Positions 1-7,622 of a DNA stretch of 10,013 nt are shown piece after piece. Where the stretch lies: the NCBI GenBank assembly GCA_027596945.1, contig JADGJH010001082.1, positions 2,056-12,068 of the forward strand. The letters are read 5' to 3'. Under the pieces are notes generated by a model. It searched no databases. It saw only the letters and a program-made list of their open reading frames with translations, and had not been told where the DNA came from. The position numbers and the translations under genes are program-made. Numbering within the stretch: position 1 is the stretch's first letter; every line of letters begins with the position of its first letter. This DNA is from Physocladia obscura (taxonomy: Eukaryota > Chytridiomycota > Chytridiomycetes > Chytridiales > Chytriomycetaceae).

Positions 1-19
1 AATTATCTCAATGAAATAG

Positions 20-3000
20 AAATACAAGAAAGAAACAGAGCTTCGTGAAATGAACTATTTGGCTAGCACTGAAAAGCTACAAACAGAAATGTTTGCTTTA
101 CGAAATGGTATTTACGTTTTACCACATTGCTTTTTTGCTGACTTGTTTATCATACAGCCGAAGAAACTTGGAAAAATCAAGCAGAATGTGATAAAAAATG
201 TCTCACTGAAATTCGGGCTCAATGTAAGTTTCTTGGTTTTCTTACTTATACTCTGTAATTTAACTTTTTTGTATAGTGAATTTCTCTACAATTGAAAATG
301 CGACTCTCCAAACCAATTTAACGCATACTCAAAAACTTGTGGAAATAAAACTGGGAGACATAAAGCAGTTGCGAGACTCACTTGCGTCTCATATCCTCAA
401 AAGTGAACAGATTATCGCTGAAAAAACGGAAGCAATTACCGCGATAACAAAGCAACACGACACGTTGGAATATCAATTGTGTAAGTGAACCAAAGAGAAA
501 AAAAAATTATATATACATATTTTTTTATACAAGTCTTTCAAAAAAGCATCATTGAATGCAACATACAAAGCTTTGCAAGAGCACACTGCTGCTGCAGCGG
601 CGTCACATGCTGCTGCTCTCATGTCGCAATCTTCGGTTCATTCACAAGAGACTGCAGGTCTTCTTCAAACGCACTCATTAGCACTTTCAGCACTACAAAC
701 ACGAAATTGCGAGCTCAACGACTCTATGCGGGCAGACTGGACAGCCGAACGTACAACTTTACGAAGCGAACGTGACGCTGTAAAAGCCGAAGGCGAAATA
801 CGTCTCGCAGCAGAAGTCGTATCAAGAGACGAACGAATCGCACGGTTATTTGACGAAGTTATTGCAGTCCGCCACGAGAAAGATGCCGCAGCTGCGGAAG
901 TGCGAGAAATTGAGCGCAAATGTGGGAAGGTTCAAAGCGTTGTGGTTGGGCTGGAAAGAGATTTGCAAGCTGCGAAAGAAAAAGTGCTCGTTCTTGAGAG
1001 AGAAGTTGAGCGCGAAAAAGAAATTGGGAGAAGGGAAGTGGAGAATATAATGGGAGAACGAGATGGAGCATTCATGAAATACAAAGAGATGGAGCAGTCA
1101 AAAATTGATGCAGAAGCTAGACTTGTGCAAACTCTGGATCAAGTTTCGGCTCTGCAAACAAGTCTTGGATCAAAAGAGTTTGAAACCAATGGTCTCAACC
1201 GCGAACGCGAGCAACTTGACATTTCCGTCGAGTTATTGAAATCAGAGCTTCAAAACTCGGAAAAACAGCTGGCAGACAATATTCATGAGTGTGAATTAAA
1301 AGTCAGGCGATTGGAGGCTGATAATCAACAAATATTGCAAAATCAAGAAGCCAAGTACAGAGCAAATGTTAGCTTGATCGAAACAAAATATATTGATGAG
1401 TTTGCATTTGCAAAAGAAGCTTCTGAAAAAGAATCTTTAGATAAATCTAATGAACAGTTTGTTGCAAATTCATTTTCCAATCAATATTATAAAATTTAAT
1501 GTCAATCACAGGAAAATAAGTTTTGAGATACAATTGAGCAAATTGCGTGAGCGATCAATAAAAGCTGTAGACGAAATCGAAATCAGGTACAAGTCGCTGA
1601 TACAAGAGCGCGATAGGTTTGATTTTTGGCGATTTGATACCTTACTGAATTAACTTCAGTCAGGATAGTATAAAAGCAATTGAAAATGATTCCAAACAAA
1701 ATTTCCTTGAGCAAAAGCTCAAAAACTTCGAAGACGCCTGCTTTCGCTTAAAAGAAGATCACGAATCAGCAATCGCCATAATGGAGCGTGAGCAAAAATC
1801 TTCGTTAGACATTTTGAATGGAAAAGTTGAAGCTTATTCAAAAGAAGTACCTGGATCACGCAGTTTTTCAACACTAAAATAAAATAAAAAACCGTAACAC
1901 CAGAATGAACAAAAGAATCGCATCATCGACAATCTTCGTACCTCAATCATGGAAAACGAATCTGTAATTGAGGTTTTAGAAATGGACTTGATATAAATCT
2001 TCGTACTGAAAAATGTGTACAGATTCTTAGAATGAACAGCGGGACTGCTCAGGATCAATTCACTTCTTCAGCTGCGCTTCAGGCCTCATTCAATACAAAA
2101 CATGAACACAAGATCATAGAATTAAATTTGGAGTTGAATGAAAAGAAAACATCTTTAGATGCTGCTAATCAAAAATTCAATGATTTTACAAGCCGCGAAC
2201 TTGAAAATTCTAAGCTTCTTTCCTCTCTTCAGGTGAATAATTATTTCCATATTCTAAAAATTCATTAAACAATGTATTTCAGAATGACCTGATTTCAAAA
2301 GATCGAAAGGTTTGAAGTCAATTTAATTGCTGAATTTTCCTGAGTTAGACTATTTCCCCTAGCTTTCCGACCAAAAAAAGAAACACGATGATGAGATGAG
2401 AGCTGCTGTGAGTAGACTTCATACGTCAAATACAACTACCATTATTGAAATTAATCGGATTCAAGACGAGAAAATCGCCGCGAAAAACGCTGAATTCGTA
2501 AGATATAATCTTGATTTTTTGGTTTGCTGCATTTGACTTTCATGTGTATAGGACAAAAAATATACCGAATGCAAACAAGAAACCTCCAAATTGGCAACAA
2601 CAATTACAGAGCTGACTAAACAACTGCAAGAACATAAAGATAAAGAAAATGTGAGACAAAAAAAGAACCTCGAAGTTGAGCAGCAACGTCGTTCGCAATC
2701 CCAAACGGTTGATCAAGAATCTCCGCGACGAGTTATGTCTAACACCGAAAATTCACGCGTTGAACTTGATACTTCCTCATCCACTGTTTCTGCCAGCAGG
2801 AAATCCAGCAAAGCTTTGGTATTCTTTTGTATTGATGTTTTTGACAATTTTAATCCCCGTTGTCTTTCCAGCAACAGTCGATTACAAATCGTAGCACACC
2901 AAATACAAAATTAACAACTAACTTGACCAATGACTCAGCAAGAAAGAAACTTCGATTTGAATCTGAAACACCAATCGCGAATCAAGAAAACGCTGACAAT

Positions 3001-3489
3001 ATAATTAATGATGAAATAATTGATGAACCTGTTTCAATTCAATCTCGCAACTCCAAAAGAAAGGTTGAAAGATACCTGTGCTTTTTCACTTTGTTTATTC
3101 CTTGTTCTGTTCCAGCTCGTTCCATCCTCTGTCAATGAGAAATTTGTGAATCGAGTTGCTTCAAATCCATCAAATGCACGCTCAAATCGACCATCCCAAG
3201 TCACTCAAGTGGTATCGTCGAGCAAGTCTGGTACAAGTGTTATCCGTTCGTATACAAATCGCAATCTATCTAAGGGAGTTTCAGCACAACCACAAATTGA
3301 AGAGGTTTGCAGAATTGAAAATTATACCTGTTTGTATTCTTACATATATTTTAATAGTCACACGTTGGTTCGGTGTATCCAAAACTCTCTCGTCGAGTGA
3401 CAATGAAAAAGAGTGGACGTAGCTATGTGATTGAAGATATTGAAGAACAGGAGGATGTCACCGTTGATGATTTTGGTTTCAACTTTTGA
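20..3489 (+). CDS. Large coiled-coil protein, 14 exons, 5' end outside window
   Basis: I assembled these exons by hand: 20-107, 158-223, 277-480, 547-1456, 1512-1616, 1660-1846, 1904-1972, 2023-2232, 2283-2309, 2363-2497, 2552-2818, 2872-3063, 3116-3304, 3358-3489. Every intron is GT-AG, 43-66 bp, and the exons join into one frame of 926 codons plus TGA. Bases 1-19 are the end of an upstream intron. Residues 1 to about 700 are rich in E, K, Q, L and R in heptad-like order, so a long coiled coil; exon 4 (910 nt) opens with an Ala-rich run. From about 710 the chain turns Ser/Asn/Thr-rich and basic, with an S-P-R-R site near residue 724 and RKKLRF at 780-785. The last exon ends in an acidic tail, then DDFGFNF. 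No motor, kinase or other catalytic domain is visible. A structural or scaffold protein (centrosomal, spindle or synaptonemal type) is possible, but I do not recognise the family. The 481-546 intron acceptor is the least certain junction. Confidence 0.85.
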
Positions 3490-3507
3490 TGATTAAGTGA
3501 ACATTTA

Positions 3508-3701
3508 TTGACAAATTTTGCAAAAAAAATATGTGCATTTCAAAAAAAAAAAAATTCTAAATATAAACGAGCACTTGGTTCAGATGGATTGAAAATTTGC
3601 ACTAGGTTGTATTTTAATCGTGATTGTTGGCACTATGGTTGAAGGTTGTTTTTTTGTCGGGTTGGACATGATCTCAAATTTTGTTGACAAATTTTGCAAA
3701 A
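3508..3701. repeat. 18-bp direct repeat (3508-3525 and 3684-3701)
   Basis: The 18-mer TTGACAAATTTTGCAAAA occurs at 3508-3525, just after the coiled-coil gene, and again at 3684-3701, running into the left arm of the inverted-repeat element. The copies are 176 bp apart. Its core ATTTTGCAAAA also appears at the right end of that element (3888-3898), giving three copies in 400 bp. Between the two 18-mers are an A-run (about 3543-3555) and AT-rich DNA with no gene. There is no poly-A next to the second copy, so a SINE insertion with target duplication is not supported. Confidence 0.8.
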
Positions 3702-3899
3702 TAGAATTCCTTGTGAGAATTCACTGTGAGACCACCTGAAGTTCTTAGAATTCCTCTTAATGAAACAAAACCCATATCAGAAATCCTTATAATGGACTTC
3801 TTCATTTAAGCATTAGGTATTTGCTTTGTCATACTTTGTTTTAAGGAATTTTATATGGTCCCACAGTGAATTCTCACAAGGAATTCCATTTTGCAAAAT
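3691..3899. mobile_element. MITE-like element with about 44-bp inverted arms
   Basis: The arm at 3691-3734 and the reverse complement of 3856-3899 match over about 44 bases with two mismatches, around a core of about 120 bp with no coding potential. The outer 12 bases, ATTTTGCAAAAT, are themselves a perfect palindrome, so they may be a duplicated target site rather than part of the arm. In that reading the element is about 3702-3888 (T[A/G]GAATTCC termini) flanked by TTTTGCAAAA, a duplication of 8-10 bp, which would fit a hAT- or Mutator-type non-autonomous element. The arms carry repeated GAATTC. It sits between convergent genes, with its right end 8 bases beyond the stop of the minus-strand gene. 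No transposase is encoded, so the superfamily is undecided. Confidence 0.75.
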
Positions 3900-3907
3900 C
3901 TCTCTAA

Positions 3908-4841
3908 TTATATTAGATTAATTGATGAAATAATCCAGTTTGCATCTTTCCTCTCTCCATCAATTGAATTAGTTTGAGTTTGAACTTTTGCACTTAGAAA
4001 CCCAATCACAAATCTCTTCTGCAAATTAAATTCTTCAGTAATGCCTTTGGTTTGAAAGTTACCCTTGATAATCGCATCTACACACACATTAACACCAACA
4101 ACAAAACCTTCCTTCATACTTTTTTCTGCATGAAGTTTGAAAAACTCGTCGTCAATGCAAGAAATAATTGTTTCATATCGAGGAAATATCCAGCGTAAGT
4201 TATGCCACTCGTAGATGAGATCTGTGACATACTTTTTCTCCAAAGTTGAATGACTTGCAACCACTTTTAGTTTCGACCCATTCTGATATACTTTAATAAC
4301 GCGAGATTTTCCTTGCTTATTGCTCATAGTTCCGTATTGTATCCAAACATCTTTTACTTTAATAGTGCTCGGGCTGATTGAAATTGTATCGAGTTTCTTG
4401 CATTTCATTGCAAATTCCGAAAATAGACTCTGAGAGAGCATTGACTGCAACAGATAAACTGGTTTTTGTGGATTGGATGAGATCATGGATAATTCATGTG
4501 CCAGTTGAGGGATAGCTTTATCTACACCCAGGATAAAGTCATGTGCAAAATAATCTTGCCCAAATGCCTGTGACGCAATTTTGGCGGCCAAAATCTTTGA
4601 CATCTGACGATTCAATGGGCGGAAAAAAAATTCGGCAAAGGTAGAACTCGATTCTCCTGATATTTTTTGATTTTTTTGCCGAGGAATCTTGTATTTCGTC
4701 GTATTTTCGGTTTTTGATCGTCTGTGCCACGGAAGTTTTGCTGCAGTTGACGTTTTCTGTGAAAAAACGTACGCATAAATGGTGTTGGCTCAGATAAGGC
4801 TTCTAGTTTACCAGAAGCTGCAAGAAGAATGCTTTTGTCAT
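3908..4841 (-). CDS. Putative mitochondrial protein, Tim44-like (mL45/MAIP1-type)
   Basis: On the minus strand exon 1 is 4841-4812 (ATG, 10 codons, ends CTTCTG). A 55-bp intron, 4811-4757 (GTAAAC...TTTTTTCACAG), follows, and exon 2 runs 4756-3908 to TAA. The join is in phase and gives 292 residues. Taking the first ATG inside exon 2 instead would drop about 60 residues. The N-terminus, MTKAFFLQLLKTSTAAK followed by PWHRRSK, is basic and hydroxylated with no acid before residue 27, as expected for a matrix-targeting presequence. Residues 78 to the end contain YFAHDFILGVDKAI, a helical stretch around LLQSMLSQSLFSEF, strand-like segments and a terminal NWIISSINLI. The length, helix-then-sheet order and closing W-x-I pattern suggest the Tim44-like fold shared by mL45 and MAIP1. 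That family call is inference; the gene model is firmer. It is transcribed away from the H2A.X gene. Confidence 0.75.
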
Positions 4842-5093
4842 TTTGGTTCTAAAAATACGTATTGTGGAAAGTCAAATATTTTTTTATACCAAAAAATGTG
4901 CTTTTATTCATGTTCGACAACAATTAATTTTCAATCAAAATAAGCGAGTGTGACGTAATTTTCCACGAAGATGCAGTTGCGGAAACCGAAATGAAAATTG
5001 GTCAGGAAAAATTAAATAATAAGTATAAAAGTTTTGCGGGACTCAGTGTCCGAAAATGGAAGAAATCAAGTTTGGTTGAAAAGAAAATAAGAA
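4842..5093. promoter_or_regulatory. Divergent promoter between mitochondrial-type gene and H2A.X
   Basis: These 252 bp separate two start codons pointing outward. On the H2A.X side, TATAAAAG lies at 5024-5031, 63 bases before its ATG, and ATTGG (inverted CCAAT box) at 4997-5001. TGACGTAA at 4951-4958 matches the known binding core of CREB/ATF-type bZIP factors. No comparable TATA box is evident at a similar distance on the minus-strand side. Motifs are read directly; their use is inferred. H2A genes in many fungi share a promoter with H2B, which is not the arrangement here. Confidence 0.6.
5056..5079 (+). other. Upstream mini-ORF in H2A.X leader
   Basis: ATG at 5056 opens an eight-codon frame (MEEIKFG, then TGA) ending 14 bases before the H2A.X start codon. 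It begins 25 bases downstream of the TATA box end, so whether it is transcribed depends on the exact start site. If included it could lower translation of the histone; if the start lies downstream of it, it is irrelevant. Confidence 0.4.
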
Positions 5094-5968
5094 ATGGCTG
5101 GTAAGCATGATAGCAGCAACATCAGCAGAGTTAAACACACATAAAACCACTAGGCGGCAAAGGAAAGAGTGGCGGCAAAGCAGCAGTGGCAACTAAAGCT
5201 GGATCAAAGTCTCGTTCGTCGCGCGCAGGGCTTCAGTTCCCCGTCGGCCGAATCCATCGTTTGCTGAGAAAGGGAAATTATGCACAAAGAGTCGGTGCGG
5301 GCGCGCCTGTCTGTGAGTATGCATTAGTATCCGTCACATCTCATCTCTTCACGTCATCCAATCACACATCTTACATATTCGCCATCTACCGTTAATCAGA
5401 CCTCGCCGCCGTTCTCGAATACCTCGGGGCTGAAATCCTCGAACTCGCTGGCAATGCTGCACGTGATAACAAAAAGACGTGAGTGTTACTCTGTTCTTGT
5501 CCTTTTTGTAATTTCCCATTTCATCTCTTATAAACACGCTGATGAAAAAAAACTCAGTCGTATTATTCCCCGCCACCTCCAACTTGCCATCAGAAACGAC
5601 GAAGAACTCAACAAGCTGCTTGGAAACGTTACTATTGCTCAGGGCGGTGTTTTGCCAAATATTCGTATGTATTTTCTAAGTATTGAATTGGTTGATTTAG
5701 TGGAACGAAGAATCGAAAATCGAGCAAGCTAACCAAAAAAAAAAAAAAAAGGAGAGTAACGAGCGTTGTGAATAAATCAAAGCCAACAGTGTGATGAGCG
5801 AAGCGATTAAAAATTCATTAACCAAGCTCAGCGACAAAGTATCTCAACCAACTTACCTTTTTCACTTTCTCCTCAGAGCCATCTCTCCTCCCAAAGAAGG
5901 ATGAAGATAATAGCGGCTCAGGAGGTGGCAAGGCAAAGGGCAAAGGCGGAGCGTCACAAGAATACTAA
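5094..5968 (+). CDS. H2AX: Histone H2A.X (five exons, C-terminal SQEY)
   Basis: Core nucleosomal histone pairing with H2B. Exons 5094-5100, 5154-5312, 5400-5478, 5558-5664 and 5877-5968 (introns 53, 87, 79 and 212 bp, all GT-AG) give 147 residues. The fold is intact: [13 protein letters not shown] at 26-38, [20 protein letters not shown] at 44-63, [20 protein letters not shown] at 83-102. Acidic-patch residues are E62, E67, E70, D96, E97 and E98, and the docking segment is GGVLPNIQ. LLPKK (121-125) holds the lysines equivalent to the ubiquitination site. After a Gly/Lys-rich linker the protein ends SQEY, with S144 matching the damage-kinase (ATM/ATR) phosphosite of H2A.X. The first exon is only ATGGCTG. 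The tail [12 protein letters not shown] looks like H2A.Z, but the rest is H2A.X: no H2A.Z-specific core is present. Identification is secure. Confidence 0.97.
5735..5750 (+). repeat. A16 homopolymer in H2A.X intron 4
   Basis: Sixteen consecutive A lie inside the longest H2A.X intron (5665-5876), two bases after an in-frame TAA (5730-5732) that would end translation if this intron were retained. It may be simple slippage; it could also be a source of internal priming in cDNA libraries. Confidence 0.8.
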
Positions 5969-6068
5969 AGGACTGTAGTCTAGCAAAGACGTTTTTAAAA
6001 AAAAGTATTATGCAGTAGGGGTGAATGGAATTGTTGATACTTTCGCTTACTGCGTTGGTTTGGATTAA

Positions 6069-6891
6069 AATTTTCGTGTTTGGAAATTACAGCTATTTTC
6101 AAATATATTGAGCCAGAGTGATGGAGAAGGCCTTGGTGATAGATTCAAAGCTGACATACCTGCAGAAATCAATGCATTTGCTAATATACTGCTGATCGAC
6201 GTAATTCCATGTGATCCAATTGACCCAATCTGTTTCTTCAAAGTTAGATGTGCCAAATATTGCATTTGCCTTGTATGCAAATCCAAAGATGGCTGTGATT
6301 GCTCTGCTGATGAGATGCTCAACCCAGCAACCAGTGCCAAAGTTGTATTGAAAAATTCAAAAACTGTTGCATATCTATCAAGTTTTTGTCCACATGATAG
6401 ACTGCCTGAGAGACTCAACTACATTAGAATGTTTAAATTGGAGCCACAGAACTGCCATAAAAGTTATGGAAATTGGAAGTTAGGAAATGTGGGCTGTCAT
6501 GCATTTGTAGGAAATGGGCCAGCACCAAAAATTCTGCAGACGACAGAAATAGTTATTGATAATGACCAAACCTCTGAAGGCACTGACATTAATGAATTGT
6601 TGGCTGAAAAGCCTCTGAAACCCTCATTGAAGGGACCATTGAACCCTAAGATGGCACCATCCAAATATCGAAAGGGGATAGAAATTGAAGACAATGACAA
6701 AGAAAATGGTATATTTTTATATTGTATATTTTCTTATCTAATTGTTTTTATTCACTTTTTCAGATATTAAAATCAGAGTGTCTTTGCACAGTTCCAGAAA
6801 AAATAATTTTTCAACCCTAATTGAATCTACAACAATTGATATCCCAACTGCAGAAACCATAAAGAAAACTAGAAACCTTAAAAATTACTGA
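6069..6891 (+). pseudogene. Unrecognised two-exon gene fragment lacking a start codon
   Basis: An open frame runs from after TAA (6066-6068) to 6708. A clean 55-bp intron, 6709-6763 (GTATAT...CTTTTTCAG), joins in phase to 6764-6891, ending TGA. A possible acceptor at 6092 (AAATTACAG) would start the first exon at 6093. No ATG precedes the conserved-looking part, and the DNA upstream belongs to the H2A.X 3' side, so the fragment is 5'-truncated or its first exon is unrecognisable. It encodes about 250 residues. A cysteine cluster, CAKYCICLVCKSKDGCDC (near 6250-6302), could bind metal. Downstream come NWKLGNVGCHAFVGNGP, a Pro/Lys-rich part and a Ser/Thr-rich end. The retained intron argues against a processed pseudogene. 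Codons are AT-rich and CpG-poor, unlike the genes before it. I do not recognise the family; an overlapping minus-strand frame (6065-6418) is judged a shadow. Confidence 0.5.
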
Positions 6892-6953
6892 TTCCTTCTT
6901 CAGACAAATAACTAAATATGGCTTATTTGCCACTTTGCATTTTTTTAATTCCT

Positions 6954-7210
6954 CTATGAATCTTTCAAATATTTTGATGTTGCATAATAGAAATGCTCTT
7001 CCCACAAATCTGGTTTCCATTCATTTAATTCTTCAGCTAAATATTTTGTAATGTTTTCCAATGTAGTGATTTCTGTTTATTTATGAATACTGCCAAAAGC
7101 TGGCAGTAAATTAGGATCTTCTTTAAATACTGAAACACAAGGTACAAAAGCAGGCTCAACCCTTAATCCAGCATACCAGCAAAAAATTGCAGATTTGACT
7201 GCAAAGTTAA
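6954..7210 (-). other. Possible minus-strand coding remnant
   Basis: Read on the minus strand, about 7210 to 6954 gives a frame interrupted by only one TAA (7079-7077). It includes AIFCWYAGLRVEPAFVP, then EDPNLLPAFGSIHK, stop, then ITKYLAEELNEWKPDLWEEH, ending at TAG. The composition is protein-like, but part of the region is also open on the plus strand (7087-7332), so at most one reading is likely genuine. No start or splice support was found. I list it because the rest of 6892-7086 holds nothing else. Confidence 0.2.
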
Positions 7211-7525
7211 ATGAACAGCATGGGAATCACTGTTCTTTGAAGCTAGAAGGCTGTTTGCACAGAATGATTGGAGGAAAGCTTGGACATTTAAAACTTACTC
7301 TTGAACTGAAAATATCATGGGTCACTGCATTGGTTTGTTAATCAATTCTTGCAAAACCCTAAAAAATTTGAAAACTGAAAATCCATTAGAATGCCAGAAC
7401 ACCACAAGTTGATGTACATACTCCCCCATGCTTAGCACAGTTTGAAAGTAATATTTAGCTTACATTTAATATAGGCATCTCCAGAGAATGGCTCTGTCCT
7501 TCCTGCTGCACATATGGATTCCTGA
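7087..7525 (+). pseudogene. Unrecognised exon pair, probable gene fragment
   Basis: A plus-strand frame is open from after TGA (7084-7086) to 7332, then a phase-0 GT-AG intron, 7333-7474 (GTTTGT...TTTAATATAG), and a short second part, 7475-7525, ending TGA. There is no start codon. The product begins with a Gly/Ser/Thr-rich stretch (KAGSKLGSSLNTET), then a helical-looking AYQQKIADLTAKLNEQ, then HCSLKLEGCLHRMIGGKLGH and LKLTLELKISWVTAL. The order Cys, a glycine-rich turn, and a helix ending in W is reminiscent of short repeated proteins in fungal genomes, but I cannot name a family. It lies 195 bp after the preceding fragment and shares its lack of CpG, so both may come from the same or related elements. 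Confidence 0.35.
7090..7106. repeat. Short hairpin, 6-bp stem
   Basis: CTGCCA (7090-7095) and TGGCAG (7101-7106) are perfect inverted copies around a 5-base loop. The stem lies at the upstream edge of the 7087-7332 open frame. No U-run follows and there is no sign of function. Confidence 0.5.
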
Positions 7526-7622
7526 GTGTTCCAAATGTTCAAAAGTATCCATATGTTCAAGCAACCAAAGAGCGATCAACAAATAATTGCTTTACCACAG
7601 AATATGAGCATTGTCCTTCCAG

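Noticed and set aside
485..775. Cys/Ser-rich plus-strand ORF overlapping the start of exon 4
   Set aside because: It lies in another frame of the coiled-coil exon; its composition is the shifted reading of GCT/GCA alanine codons.
665..1071. Minus-strand ORFs of 84 and 70 residues opposite the coiled coil
   Set aside because: Antisense readings of a GC-richer, strongly coding exon; no start context or splice support of their own.
3020..3422. Hydrophobic plus-strand ORFs around the last introns
   Set aside because: They run through the pyrimidine-rich introns 3064-3115 and 3305-3357 in the wrong frame; the spliced model explains the region fully.
3508..3701. SINE bounded by an 18-bp target-site duplication
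   Set aside because: No A-tail adjoins the second repeat and no tRNA-like promoter boxes are evident between the copies.
4539..4730. Minus-strand 63-residue ORF beginning MAQTIKN
   Set aside because: It overlaps the presequence exon of the Tim44-like gene in another frame and has no further support.
5349..5582. Minus-strand ORF across H2A.X exons 3-4
   Set aside because: Antisense to a securely identified histone gene.
5972..5984. Histone 3' stem-loop after the H2A.X stop
   Set aside because: GACTGTAGTC is a 4-bp stem only and does not fit the 6-bp-stem, 4-base-loop consensus of replication-dependent histone mRNAs; polyadenylation is more likely.
6065..6418. Minus-strand 117-residue ORF
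   Set aside because: The plus strand here continues through a well-formed intron in phase, so the plus reading is preferred.
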